The notes: generated by a model from the letters alone, not told the origin. 64,000 bases of DNA from Heliopora coerulea (GCA_030142905.1 JASJOG010000138.1:388501-452500); one strand, 5' to 3'. Numbered from the stretch's first letter, positions 29,401 to 42,407 are shown. A program made the numbers and translations.

Positions 29401-32400
29401 CCCCTTCTCCATATCTCTTCACGTTTCCCTTTCCTTCCTTCTCACCTCTCTCCCCTCCCATCTCACTACTCTCACTGTTCCTTTCCATCTATGTGTGTCC
29501 CAGGCCCTCCTCCCAGTTCCTCATTCTCTCCATCCTTCTCTCGTTTATCCACTTTCAATTGCCATCGTTTTCTTTCTTTTTCGCTCCTCCTCTTTTTCCT
29601 CTCGTTCTCTTCCTATCCCTCTCCGTCTACTTACCTAAAAATAGTCTGGACGCTAACAATTGTCAACGCATCTGCCATGAATTCCTCGTCACTCTGGCCG
29701 TCATGGATACCACCATTTGGGGTCCGTGTCACGACGACAGTATCCGATTTCAGGATTCCTGCTTCGAGAAGATCATCCAAGCTGACAAACAAAACATTTT
29801 GACATGTGATACAACATCCATAAAATTAAACTAGTCCAAACTAAAGACCCTGTTACACTTTTGATTCTGTGACTCGCGATTGCCATCTTGGAGTATGTGT
29901 TTAACTGACGAGAGCGTCGAAGACAAACTAGAGCCAATCATAAGCGGATTCCTTACTGCATAAACTAGCTAGGGTTTATTGCATACATCAGGATGATGAT
30001 CACAACGTACCAATCCCACATAAGAACGGCCCTTTACAGTCCTCTTATATGACTTATAATACTAATATTATTTGTATTAACACATGTAATCAAAATAGAA
30101 CTTATAATACTATTATTTGTATCAAAACATGTAATCAAAATAGGATTTGCCTCATTGTGAAAACGTTCTTCACCATTTGAGGTTAAATCAAACGTTGTCA
30201 GTATTTGATGTGGTACATGGATGTAAAGGTCACTTAATTTATGCAAATTATTTAACATGATCTGAAGAAACGTCACAACTCGACTTTCTTTTCAACGCTC
30301 ATCGCAAATGAGGAACAAATTTGGGGGGGGAAAATGTCGACTGACCTGGATATTGATCCAACTATGTAATAAAGCATTGGAAAACAACAAATGGCTTGAA
30401 GGAAACTTTCTGAGGGTCTATGAAAACAAAGAGAAATTCAGGAACATCAAATGGTCTCTTAATCCTTTAAAAAGAACACCTTGCTCAACCAGAATCGCTT
30501 CATAACCAACTTGAACTATATTAAATCACTATTCATGTAATATAGCATACATGAGAAGGAGTGTTTCATCAGATATTCAAACAGCCAGAAGTGAGTTGAA
30601 AAATCGAGGTGACAGTCGAGTTTTTTAACCAACTTCGAGGTGTTGGGATAGCTGATGAAGTTGCCGAAATTTTATGCTAATTAAGATCAGATATCCAAGC
30701 TACGACTCGGTACTGATTTCTTTTGTGTCTTGCTCATGAACTGTTTATTAATGAGTTTGAGATGCAATGTTCTTACTTGGCTCCGAGCAGCAGTACAATA
30801 GGTTTCAGTAACAAGGAAGGCTGGTGAGAAGAACGTAGTGGAAGAATGAAGTTGTATAGGCCAGCTTCCACCACAGGGGATGCCAGAATAATGGCGCCTT
30901 CTTCTCGTTCCCGTGGTGATGGATTATGTCGACAAGGCTGGAAAAAGAAAAGACAAGAATTAAACTGTTTTCAATTTTATTTATACTGGATAACCCTATC
31001 AGCTAGCTAAGCTGTTCTATCTAGAGGCGTGTCTACGTGTCTACGTCCCTACTTGCAAGCCAACTAACCTAGAAATGTCAATAAATTTTAAGTGTGTAAA
31101 ATTCTATTGCCATGTTCTCATTTGATCGTACCTCTTTTAAATTCAGACAGCATAATGGCATGGACTCCGGTAGCAAGTGACATTTCATTGACACCCTTCC
31201 AATGTAGGGCGAAATGGGCGGAACTTCAATGACATACCTTGAACGAGAGGAATCAACACCACAAAGTTTACTAACGCGATATTCGACAAGGGCGCAAGCA
31301 AAAGATTGCTATGTAAAATGGCAAGTAAACTTATTATATAAAAAGTTAATGTCTTTATAAGTAAACACAAAAGACTCAAATTTAAAAGTCTAATAATTAG
31401 ATATTTCTCTAATGCAAATGTTTCTTGACATGTGAAATTATCGTCACCGATTGGTCACTAACTTCTGGTGCAAAGATAGATTGCGAAACATCTGTTTGCC
31501 TGAGGTAATCTTTACTGAATGAACGAGATCTCTGAGTCTACTCACTGTGGTATTTTTGAAGGTATACACGCTGTATTCTGAACATCAGGGACATCGTCTT
31601 CTATATCTGAATCACTTGGAACATAGTAGTTCAATGAAGATGAAGGAGAGAGGTTCTCCTCAGTGGTAACACGATTTGATTGAGATTCCGGTCCGTTTGA
31701 GGACCCAGCATTCTTTTCCCTCCAAAATGGTTTAGCTATGGCCGATGTTGCAGAATTGGTATGGCTGTTATCGTCACTTTTTTCATTCTCGTAGTTTACT
31801 GACGTTGTCGCTTGAAGGAAAAGGGAGCGAGTCATTTCAGGTTTATTGTCATCTGTCGAAATCAAGGTATGCGGGGCAGGGGCGGTTATTCTAAATTGAG
31901 CAGTGCCGTTAATTTTCTAGATCCTGAATAATAGTTGAAAGTTCTTTCATAAAAGCTTACTTGCTCCATTGCTTTTGGTGTCTGACATTTCGATGAAAAC
32001 CTTGTCAGAGGCATCGGTAAAATCAACCGACGAGCTTCCAAATTTTGACTTAGGTTCTTTAATTTCTTTGAACGCACTCTCTTCCTCGCTTGACATGGAG
32101 ATATAAAAGCAGGTGTCGTTATATCCCATAGTGTAGGAACTGCCTGGATTAAGCAACACTTTATTACTGCCAGCTCTTCGCACTCCGATAAGGCAAACAC
32201 CATACCTTGATTAAGAACGGACACAAATATCATATTGCAAAACTGTTTATTATTTTACTATTTAACTGCATTACCCCCAAACTGTTGCTTCGTAAGACCT
32301 CTCCTTCTATCCATTCTTTTAAACCTCCAACGACCTGATTGTTACTCCCAACATGTTCTTTTCAAGTGTATTTCTGTTCATTCACTGATCTACTCACCTT

Positions 32401-35400
32401 CTGTGAGCATGGAACGACGCATAAGGGAAACTTTTCTTGTTAAAAGGTCGAAATACAGTACTCTCGCCAAGCTTAATGTCATAAATCTCGTTGCCAGCAC
32501 AACGACCAAAATTCTCATGCCAAGGAACGTCTGGAGATCCATCTCTAAAGAAATCGAACATACGTAAAATATCTATTTTATATCCTATCTCAAACTCTTC
32601 TGTAACAGTTACATTTCATTAAGAAAGGGATGTCTATGCCCGGTAGCCAGTCTGATTATTCCTTAAGACAGGTAAAAAATAACAAAAACTCCGTTAAAAC
32701 CAACGCTTGACTTTGAAATGAACGACGTAGCCTTATGTGTTTTCCTTGTTGCTGGAGCTGAAAGAGACGTAATACTGCAAAGAACCTCTCTGACGTCCGT
32801 CACACGGATTTCGAGTGTGTACTTACATTTAATCAAAAATAATTTGTTCTCTGCAGTCAGTTAGCCCTGTAGTTCAGGGGTAGGGGAGTGGTTAAACAAT
32901 CTGAATTCAACTGTCTCTGTAAGTCAGTTCATAGAGCAGTGATTTGGTAACCCCTAGGTTGCTACTGAGACCCACAGTTCGTTCTCCGTTATAACTTTGT
33001 AGCTCCGTGGTAGACTTAATGTTAACGATGCAACTCTCTGTTCACAGTTAGCTCCATAGCTCAGTGGTAGAGCATTGGTCTTGTAAACCTAATACTGCAG
33101 GTTTGATTCTCGTCGAAGACAACAAGTTCATGTTGGTTGTTTTTCGGAGTATCCTCTATCTTAATGTAGATTATCAACGTCCGAAACTCGAGGTAGCCGT
33201 AGAACTGGGATAAGACGAACAGGTTATACAATGATAATTTGAAGACGGTCTCTCAAGTTCAACCCTCGGTTAAAAAGCCACGTTTCTTAAATAGGAGTTA
33301 AACAGTAATGGACTTTTTCGCTTGACAACACTCACTGTTTATGTAAAGTATGCAGTAATGCTGTAACTAGTGTTGTTATTCCAGGGCAGAGGCAATTTGC
33401 TGCCATTAAGGCATTTTTCAACTCATCTTCACAGACGACATGCTCTGAAATACAAATAAGATAATATATGAGAAGGAGAAGAGATATGAGAACTTCAGGA
33501 AAATATTGAATATCGTATCACACAGAGGGCCGTAAGTATAGACTGACTGGGTAATACATGTAATATATTATAAATAATATATGTGATAATTTAATAAATT
33601 ATACATAATATATTTCAGACAGACAGACAGCTAGACAGACAGACAGACGGATGAATGGGACAGTAGAAAACGAGCAGTGAGCCTGACTGGAAGGATTACG
33701 TTTAAGCTGACAATTTGTCTCTTGATCTTGAAGCAAAACTGACACAAGCGAACAAGATGGCGACTTCTACATTTAAACACACTCCCTTCCGCGCTGAACT
33801 TGTTGAAGTGCACGATGACAGAGTCTTGAAGATTGTTAACATGGCAAGAACAAAGCTATTACCGACTTAGCAGATGATGTTTTAAACATTCCTCAGCTCT
33901 TATTGGAGCTAATTCACGTTTGCAAAGCAGATAACACCGTTTTAAACATTCTTCGGTTGTTATTTAGAACTAATTGAAGTTTGCAAAGCAATGTGATTCA
34001 TCATACCGTCGCCATGTTTTCCGGTAACGTGGATTGTTTACCTACCAGCGAAGCTGACGTGGAACTTGTTTTCCGCTTGTAAAATTTGGACATAGAGAGG
34101 AACTTGAGGGGCATAATCTTGAATAGCCCAAGTTCTGAGAATGGTGTGACGATCCTAAACCAACGAAAAGTAGGCAATATTTCCTCAATCACTATCACAT
34201 GAAACTCATACAAAGTGGGATACTAGAAATTAAATTATGGCCAGGTGATTCCAGTAAAACAACTCCACAAAACAAACACAGCATGGGTGATTGTAGGAAA
34301 CAGTTTAAACTTGTGACAATTTCTAAAAAGTCGATCATAGTAAAATGATTTTAGGAAAAAAAGTCAAGGTGTATTATCAAGGGATGGATTAAAATAATAT
34401 CAACGTAGAAAGTAAATTAATTTGAGATGACTGTAGAACACGAATTATGTTTGGTTTAGATTGAGGAATGAAGCAATGATAAACTTACGGCAGATTCCTT
34501 GTCTGGACTGCTCCGATCAGAAAGGATAAAAACACCTTCAGCGTCAGAAACCCTACAGAAAATAAGTTGTACTCAAATATGTCCAGTTAACAAAGTGGTC
34601 TACCCTTCCTAGGCAACCAAATATGACGGAGATTACGGTAAAATGTTTCCCACGTTTCCCTTCCCAATCTCTCTACCTTGCTCTTTCCAGGTCGTTCTCG
34701 TTTAGAGCCGAACCTTTGATATACGTCACTCTTTGCGCCCACATTGGCACTTGGATTAGCATTCGAAGATGGCTGTCGATGTCCATAGGACATAATAGTA
34801 TCACGTGATACTCCTAAATAACGAATCAAGTGCAAGACAGAGGATTACTTCTCTTCAATCACTTTCGTTTCGTTCACGTGAGTGAAACGTTTCTTTTTAT
34901 TCAAGTTCTGAAAACATGAGAATGCTATATTGAAAAAACTTAAATTGTACATGCTAATCAGTCGCATTAAAGAACATACGAAGTTAAAAAGTGTGAAGAA
35001 AAGTATTCACAAATATTACGTTCTTTATCAAATTGGGTAAAAACTTGTGGCACTTTGAAAACTACATGTAAATCTGAAAGGTTATTGTGTTTAACTCTTT
35101 TGAAGCGGGAGCTCTCTCTTTGACGAGTTATATGTAATATATGTATGAAATGTAAACTTGATAACCTTCTAGATTTTTAAACTCTGTAACCTTTTTGATT
35201 CAAAATTCTACAACTTCTTAGATTTGTCTTTTTACCGAAAAATGAAGGGAAGCACTTTCTCCATAGCGAGCATGGCTCGGACTACCCCTCGTAGAATAAA
35301 CCGAGAGGAAGAGCTGTAATCGTGTGCTAATAAAAGAACCTATCACCAGTAATAATTCATAGTTTGCTTTCACCTCGAGATTTGTTTGGGCGTAGAACTC

Positions 35401-38400
35401 TTTAAGAAAGTCCAAAACGATTGTCGGACGGAGGGAGGTTGCACATAGAACCACATGATGACTTTCACCAGTTAACATCCTCCGGAACGCACCGCCTTCT
35501 TTCTGTTTCTGTGCCATGTGAAAGGCAAGTTGCTCAAACTAACAGATAGAAAAGATAGAGAACGATGAGGAAAAACAACACGAAGTTTTAAAATATGGAA
35601 TCATGACCAGACGTTAGGCCTTAGCGGCTGACATTTATATTTTATGGCATGGCTTTAATCTGTTGGCTGTTGGGACTTACATCTTAGTAGATGGCGCTTA
35701 TACATTGAAGAATGGTCCCTACTACTTGGACTATTGTATTTAAATGTTAGCATGTGGTATTTATCTATAAGTTAGTGGATAGTACATGTGTTAGCAGATG
35801 GTATTTATACGTTGGGACATGTTTCTTACTTGTCAGCATATTGTATTCATACATTAGAAGATGATATTTATCGACGAGTCAGCCGATGGTGTGTACGTGT
35901 GTGTCGTTTTGACACATAGTATTTATATGTCAGAGAGTGCGTTTTATATACTGGCAGACGGTATTTGTATAAGTTGGCTGAATGTACTGTAATTATACCT
36001 CGGAAGATGATTGCGGAAACCCAAGTTTTAGTGTTTGACTTATGATGTCCAGTAACAAGTCATACATTAAACATTGTGCCTCAACCCTTTTCGGTCCAAT
36101 AAGTCTCCCCATGAAGAACAAAATCGTCAGGCATTAGCCAGAGTAAAGATTATAAAAGTTGGGTTCGAGTCGAAACGAGTTTCTTGAGATAGTGTTAAAG
36201 TGAAACGTTAGATGAATATGTCCCACTATACGAGTTGTGCATACTATCGAGCCATGAATGATCTACGTACTTGCACTGGCAAAATAATGAGTGCCGTGAT
36301 GATGGAGAACATTACAAATGTCTGTGCGGCCCAGTCGCTAGGGACCGCATCTCCATAGCCCACTGTACTGAATGTGACGACGACAAACCACAAACTATTG
36401 AAGATTCCCCATCGCTGATTTGCTCTTTCAATGTGCTGGATCCCACATACACTGGAAAAAATCACAGTTAGAAGTTGAGTAATGACATTGCATACATCTT
36501 GGTGATGGCGCAAATATTGATAGAGGAATTAAAGTTGATGGCGGGGAGAGTATTCGGGCATAATAATGAACACATTGTTTGGGGTGAGATCATTAGTAGT
36601 GGTCGGATTATGGTGGTGGTCAAGGTGTGGTGGTGGTCGTCGTAACAGCGGGCGGGATATGGTAGTGGTCAAGGTGTGGTGGTAGTCGTCGTAACAGCGG
36701 GCGGGATATGGTAGTGGTCGGATTATGGTGGTGGTCAAGGTGTGGTGACGGTTGTAGCTGGTGGGATATGGTAGGGGTCAGAGTATGATGGCGGTGTGAA
36801 AAACGTGGTGGTGAGAGTAAAGTGGAAGTGGTGGTATATTGGAATTGAGAGATTATGGTGGTGCTGACAGCATGGTGGTCTGTTGGATATTAGTGTGGGT
36901 AGGGAAATTTCTTACCAAGTGAATATAATGCTAGTTAAGGTGCCAATCACCATGAGAACTTTTTGAAATAAAGCAGATTGCTGCTGCAGGACCAACCGAT
37001 GGACGTCGTTCTGAACAAATTCGGATCAATTGGAATAACTGTGAGAAGAATATCGTAGAACAGACCAAGCCAAAATAGAGTAAAATAGAATAGGATAAAA
37101 GGACAGAGCAATAATATAAGGACATAATAGGACATAATAGCAGGACATAATAGAACAGTAGGACAGATCTGGACGGAATAGTGCAGGACATGACAGGATA
37201 GAATCGAATGAATGTTTGGTCTGGACTGGCCTCGCCTGCTCTGTGCTAAACTGGAACGGAATGGAATAGAATGAAATAAAATGGAAATGAGATGAAATGG
37301 AAATGAGATGAAATGGAATTCACTGCAATAAGATAAAACAGAAGGTAATAAAATAAAAAAAGATATGATAGAGAAGAACTAAATTGAGCAGGAGAGGGAG
37401 GGATGAAGTAGCAGAATAAAGCAAATTTGAATAAAATATTTTAATAGAAAGGAATGGGATGAAATAGGATGGGATGGGATTGAAAAGGTTAGGACAGGCC
37501 AGAATGGAAAGGAAGGGTATGGAAGGAAGGGGATAAAATGGAGCGGGATGGGCTCAATAGTAATCAGACACGCTGAAAAATAATGAAATGATGAAACACT
37601 AGACATCAATGCCATACTTACAAACATATTTTCCGCCACACTCTTTGCAATCCAGCAATTGAGAAACAAAGGAACATAAAGATTTCTCAACTCCTTGAAA
37701 AATATCTAAATAAAATCCCAAACTTGCCATATATCATATGTCATATACCATGCATCAGATATCACAGATCAGACATCATAAATCATATAGCGTGTATCAT
37801 GTATCGTGTACCATACATCATATGATACATCATATTCCACATAATACATCCTAAATCATATATTATATACCATATATCCTGTACCCTCAATCATATACGG
37901 TATATGATACGTATCGGCTGTCGCCTTGAGTTTTAAATCCGATAAAGCACTCCTGCTTGTGTTTTAAATATTACATAAAACATGACCGATGATATTCAAT
38001 ATATTATATAGTACATCATGTTATATCACGTTAGATCACTCAATACTCACGGATATCAACAGAGGAAGAGTCAAAAAAGTTTCCAGGACCATTCGCTGAG
38101 TAATTTTTGAAAGAATTGGTCCTCCCTAAAAAAAATGAAACGCTATGTAAGTATCTTCTTCACAGTTTTTCTTCTTTAAAAGAAGCAAGGAGGCTTTTTT
38201 TTTACCTTATACTCAAGAAATGCGATAAAAAATGTGTCGATGAAGGAGAACAAAGCGATGGCAGTCTAAAATTATTAAAAAGATGTAAATGAATTTTGAA
38301 AATAGTACTTTGGCGGTGTTTCTTAAAGCTTACAAAAGTTTTGTTTCTGCTTCGCCTCTTTCAAGTTTATTTTCTGCCTAAAAGTTTGAGAACTAAAGTC

Positions 38401-41400
38401 CAAGTTGTTTCCACCGTACAGTAAATGTTTTTGAGAGCGGCCGCGATTTACATTCTTCTCGATTTCGTGCAATTTGGTGAAATCTGAGCATTGCCTGGTA
38501 CTAAATCAACTTATTTATTTGTTAGTATTCCCTTTTATTTATTTCTTTTTTTACTTTGGCTGAGCATTACCTGCAGTCCCCATTGCACAACAGAGCGATT
38601 TACCCACAGCAAAGCCCAACTAGAAAAGCAGTCCAACTTACGTTAGTAAAACGTTAACATAAAACAAGATTACCATGAAAACGAAAAGATGACGAAGTGT
38701 ACGAACTCGAACATCATCGCGGTCACAAAACACAAAGGTGAACGCTAACATCAAAACAAACATAATTATATTCACGAACTAGATTACGATTACCAACACT
38801 AAAACGAACACGAACACGAAAATGAACACGAACACGAAATCGAATACGAAGGATAATACCATCATGAAAACGAACCCTACTATGCTTATGAACTAAATCA
38901 TGGACACGAACACGAAAACGAAAACGAACTCAAGCACACAAATTAACACGAACACGCAGATGAGCATGATCACGACCACAAACACGAAAGACAATACAAT
39001 CATGAAAACGAGCCCTACCACGTTTACGAACTAAATCACGGACACGAACACGAAAACAAACTCGAGCACACACATGAGCACGGACACAAAAATAAACACG
39101 ATTACAATCTCGAATTTGACCACAAACACGAAAATGATCAAGAAAACAAAAACAAACAAGGATCTGACGACTTGTCAAACACGAACAAACGCAAAAAAAA
39201 GAACTCGTCAATCTTTCCCAAGAGTTTCCCTTACTATTTGGATTCATTTAGGTCTGGACAGCACCAGGAATCAGTCGTTGTTCTATCCACAGGACAGCCG
39301 TCACTAAATGACAAACGAACCAGCAAAAATATTAACACAGCACAGTATTCCTTCAAAATGTCGATAATTGGCCAATCACGAAGAGATCGCGGCAAAAACG
39401 TTAGTAAAGTTATTAATGAAACATTACGATCATGTCTAACTTCCGTGGCACTTAATTTAGAAATTTCAAACAATGTTCTTATCTTTATATTATGTCTAAT
39501 TTGTCGTCGTAATCGGTCATCTGTCTCCGTGTGATAGCCGCACAATTCTCCAACTCTCTTCTAACTGGAGGGCTGACCTCAGTCAACTATTGGACCTAAA
39601 TATGAGAGCAAAACTGGCAGATCTGGAGACCTCAACGGCCGTGAATTACAGTGTCCTACATTTGGATATGACCGAGTTAGGAACTGAAAATGATGGCATA
39701 TAAGGCACGAAACAACAACCAGCCGACAACTTGAAGAAATATAAAACAAAACAGATTCCGAGAGATAACATCTTGCGAACTCAAAATTCGAGTTAGAGCA
39801 AGACAAAAGTGAGACTGTAATATTTCGTCTCTATCACAAAGTCATCATTTGCAATAAAGTAGGAACATTACAGACTCCCTTTTGTCTTGCTGAAACTCGA
39901 ATTTTGAGTTCACAATGTCTGATGATGGCTTTGCAACAACGTCGAAATACTACAGTGTCACTTTTGTTTTTCTCCAACCGCCAAATTTTGAGTTCACAGG
40001 ATGTTATTTTTCGGAATCTGTGTTGTTTTATACGTAAGGTACGTGTCAACCATTTGTGGCTTGGTAGATAGTCTTCCAGTAATGAGAGAGGTCAGTGGTT
40101 CCAGTTAACATATAGTTATGATTTGTCTGCATACCAGCCTGCTGTGCTTGGGTCGTCGTCGTCTTCTGCCCTGACGATGTATAAAATGCAGGAAGTCAAC
40201 TTTAGTAGGACCCGAAGAACTCGCCATCGGAGGCCTGGAAAGAGATACGAATAAACGAGGAAGTAAACAGCAAAAAATTTCAAACAGACAAACAGAAAAA
40301 CAAAGACAAAAAAACAAATCAAACAACAAACAAGGAAAAAACAAGCAAGCCAAAAAAACAAACAAATCCAAAAACGCAAAACAAATTAGAACCAAACAAA
40401 CTAGAAAAAACCCCAAACAAACAAACAAACAAATCAAAAAACCAAATCAAAAACAAAGGGACTGTTTCCTCAAATTATATGTAAACAATTCATAAATGAA
40501 AGGAACTTCTAATTTAAATGCTGTTTTATGTACAGAAAATTCTGAGGGTCGTCATCTAGTTATAAATTATTTAATAATGTAAGCAATCGCAAATGTTTCT
40601 TTTTTCTTCCACTTACTGGATCGTTCGTTGGTGATGAAAAATGTCCGAAGTCTTTCTTTCAGTGAATTATCGTTAGCATAATGTTCAACATGAACTCTGA
40701 AGAAAAATATATAAGAACGCAGTGAACATGTCTTGCTTACCACCCAACGCTTAAAGGGTTGACAGACTATTACGCACATTTTCTACTTAGCTTAGATCAA
40801 AACATGTCAATCATAAGATTAAATCACACCCATGCGGCCAATTTGGGATGATGGTCATCATTGGTTATTTTCTTAACATGAATAATGGCTTCAAAGATCC
40901 TTGGAAATGTAAGCATGACGGACACAAATTTACAAGTGCTTTCTTTCCGCCCATTTTTCTGCACAAGTCAAAAAAGGGCAGAAAAGACGCTTAGAAGTTG
41001 TAATAGTTCTTCAGTCTGGTACCTTTGTTGATAATTTATTTAATGAAAGTTAATTGGTGTATGTCGTATCATCACAATGTCTAATGAATGAGTTCATTTA
41101 TGGTGAGATGTTTTTAGTATTAAGTTACCTCGACTGAGATTGCGAACTAAAATTACGCATTTCAGCTGTTTTCGTAAACAAGTCACAGCATGAGAATAAC
41201 CGCCAACGACGGCCTGTTAATTTGACGATGACCTGCAACTTTCTGATAATACGTTGAATGTTGAACAGGATAAGTTTTGCGAGAAAGCGGAATTTCTTTC
41301 CCGATGCCCCAAGATGGACACAGATTCAGTACTTCACATCGAGGAAATACAAGGTGCACCAAAATTTGACAGGTTTTATCACGTTTCAAGTGATCCCACA

Positions 41401-42407
41401 AAACAAAACATCCTTCTTCATTCCCTATGGCATACTGTGCGTTCAAAAATAACTTCACAAATCGCGTTAACGTGGTATCATGTATGTAACAAATCTAAAT
41501 GTCCCAACTCTAACTTCACAAATCGTATTAAAGTTAACTCATATAAACTGTATCCTATTAGCAAATTACACCAGCGCAAAGTTTGGTTACTCTGTTAAAT
41601 GCCAAATACACCGAACGTTCCTGTTCCAAAACATGTCAGGAGTCTTTGATTGCACTAATAACTAACGACAACTTTTTAATATGAGCTTGGAGAACTGTAA
41701 CTTCAGCATCCTAAGTGCTGACATAGACCGAGCTATGACAACAAAAGCTCGTATGTTCGCAATTTGTCAGGTTGACAACAGAAGCTCGTATGTTCGCAAT
41801 TTGTCAGGTCAACATGCCATTGACAGAGTTACAGTTTACATCGGTTCTCGCTGTTAAAATTGTGTGCGCATTAAGTGACGAACTTCGGCTTGCACCGCCA
41901 GAGCCACCGGCTTGCACCGCCAGAGCCACCGGCTTGACAAAGAGATACATAAAGATGACGCTGTTTCGTACTGAAAGCCGAAATAATTTGATGCAAGGTC
42001 GTTGGAGAAAGCACTGAACTGTAAGACTAAATACCATTATAAATATATGAGAAAAGGGCATAAAATTCTGCAAGATGAACAGGAAGCTTCGACAATAACA
42101 TCCCACACGGATGAAATGCCAGTTATCCGAACTAAACCTTCGATACCTCAGAATCGAATTAAATTATCCGAATTGAATTAAAGAAGCAGAGATGAGCATA
42201 TTTCGCGCACCGACCATCATCGAACAGGTGGAATTCGACTCGTCAGTTCATCGCTGCATTTCTTTCAACATACCTGTCTTTATCTTCCTTTCCATCAACT
42301 TTAATACCACTTGATTTGTACCTAGAAGAGAGTGCTTCTTCAGTGCTGTGAAACTTCGCAACTTTCCCTGCAGTCCTCTCGTCATTAGTAGGCACCACTT
42401 TCGCCAT
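26476..42407 (-). CDS. KCNT: Slo2/KCNT-type (Na+-activated family) potassium channel, complete
   Basis: Plasma-membrane K+ channel gated by cytosolic RCK domains. Twenty-eight exons (- strand): 42407-42274, 40696-40617, 40234-40135, 38619-38571, 38265-38206, 38125-38051, 37705-37622, 37010-36916, 36451-36271, 35538-35374, 34813-34677, 34552-34489, 34154-34046, 33444-33336, 32544-32398, 32205-31961, 31852-31546, 31237-31132, 30937-30777, 30417-30346, 29781-29635, 29244-29112, 28656-28546, 28434-28351, 27550-27434, 27325-27232, 27097-27016, 26557-26476. Phases join to 3330 nt, 1109 aa (human KCNT1 about 1230). Six membrane segments, pore filter TVGYGD (255-260), then RCK1 with [10 protein letters not shown] and [13 protein letters not shown], and RCK2 with [12 protein letters not shown] and [12 protein letters not shown] Ser/Asp-rich linker (exon 17) lies between them. 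The conserved blocks are Slo2, not Slo1; no Ca2+ bowl is seen. Ion sensitivity is inferred from family. The C-terminus TSV fits a class I PDZ ligand. Confidence 0.95.
26880..26975. repeat. (CCCACC)n / (CATTCACC)n simple repeat
   Basis: Runs of acccacccattcacc and cccacccacccaccc on the plus strand, within the last intron of the channel gene. Confidence 0.9.
29290..29625. repeat. pyrimidine-rich tract in a channel-gene intron
   Basis: The plus strand is rich in ctcccttc and ttcctcc runs; it lies between exons 22 and 21. It yields plus-strand frames of up to 172 codons that partly overlap exon 21 antisense. No gene is supported. Confidence 0.8.
30967..31032 (-). repeat. SINE 3' tail fragment
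   Basis: The minus strand reads gcctctagatagaacagc, then agctgatagggttatccagt and ataaataaa. This matches, with few differences, the 3' tail of the SINE at 58670-58945 (gcctctagggagaacagc, then agctgatagggttatccagt). It is a truncated copy in an intron of the channel gene. Confidence 0.75.
32860..33125 (+). repeat. tRNA-Thr-like module array (degenerate)
   Basis: The best module (about 33050-33120) reads gctccatagctcagtggtag, then an anticodon-loop-like cttgtaa (TGT, threonine) and a B box (ggtttgattct). The acceptor stem does not pair, so it is a pseudogene or SINE head, not a working tRNA. Diverged pieces of the same A-box motif recur upstream (tgtagttcaggggtagggga near 32870, catagagcagtgatttggt near 32940, tgtagctccgtggtagactt near 32998). 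This gives a tandem of three or four worn modules in a channel-gene intron. Confidence 0.55.
36590..36900. repeat. (GTGGTGGTC)-type degenerate tandem repeat
   Basis: Plus-strand units such as tggtggtcaaggtgtggtgg and tagtcgtcgtaacagcgggc, including a duplicated block of about 60 bp (36640-36660 against 36700-36720). It lies in the channel intron between exons 9 and 8. Confidence 0.8.
37240..37560. repeat. purine-rich (GGAAT/AAATGGA)-type repeat
   Basis: Short diverged units of the type gaaatggaaatgagatgaaa fill the intron between exons 8 and 7 of the channel gene, including duplicated aaatgagatgaaatgga. Confidence 0.75.
37725..37905. repeat. degenerate (ATCATATATC)n repeat
   Basis: Tandem-like catatatcatatgtcatata, tcatgtatcgtgtaccatac units in the channel intron between exons 7 and 6. 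Confidence 0.75.
37905..37985. repeat. dispersed repeat family, partial copy 2
   Basis: cttgagttttaaatccgata followed by aagcactcctgcttg and ttaaatattac. The same order occurs at 63025-63075 (ttttaaatccgataaagcaa, then tcctgttcg and gaaatattac). It lies in a channel-gene intron. Confidence 0.55.
38690..39165. repeat. degenerate ACGAAC/ACGAAA hexamer array
   Basis: About 470 bp dominated by cgaacacgaaaacgaac-type hexamers, including two longer duplicated blocks. One is catcatgaaaacgaacccta near 38860, which recurs as aatcatgaaaacgagcccta near 38998. It lies in the intron between exons 4 and 3 of the channel gene. Confidence 0.85.
39741..40031. mobile_element. foldback element with about 50-bp inverted ends
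   Basis: The left end ataaaacaaaacagattccg is followed by agagataacatcttgcgaac. The right end complements it (ataaaacaacacagattccg, then aaaaataacatcctgtgaac) over about 50 bp. Further internal copies of the cgaactcaaaattcgag motif occur near 39890. The interior is non-coding. It lies in the channel intron between exons 4 and 3. The family is unknown. Confidence 0.75.
40255..40460. repeat. (CAAA)n-rich low-complexity tract
   Basis: Runs of acaaacaaacaaac and aaaaacaaa on the plus strand upstream of exon 3. Minus-strand frames rich in Phe, Leu and Cys (for example 40437-40105) come from this composition; only the first part overlaps a real exon. Confidence 0.85.
41736..41935. repeat. two short tandem duplications in channel intron 1
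   Basis: A 37-bp unit starting tgacaacaaaagctcgtatg occurs twice (41736 and 41773), and a 22-bp unit (ggcttgcaccgccagagcca plus cc) occurs twice at about 41887-41932. The copies are nearly identical, so the duplications are recent. Confidence 0.9.

Noticed and set aside
29316..29834. A 172-codon plus-strand frame
   Set aside because: It is built from a pyrimidine tract and runs antisense through channel exon 21.
33050..33120. Possible tRNA-Thr (TGT) gene
   Set aside because: The acceptor stem does not pair and the T stem is weak, and worn copies precede it.
36244..36513. The channel pore exon considered to extend upstream to a methionine near 36513
   Set aside because: A clear acceptor at 36452 and the separate exon at 37010-36916, which supplies the preceding helix in phase, show that the upstream part is intron.
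39074..39545. Plus and minus frames of 77 to 120 codons
   Set aside because: They overlap each other and the hexamer array, and they lie inside a channel intron with no family match.
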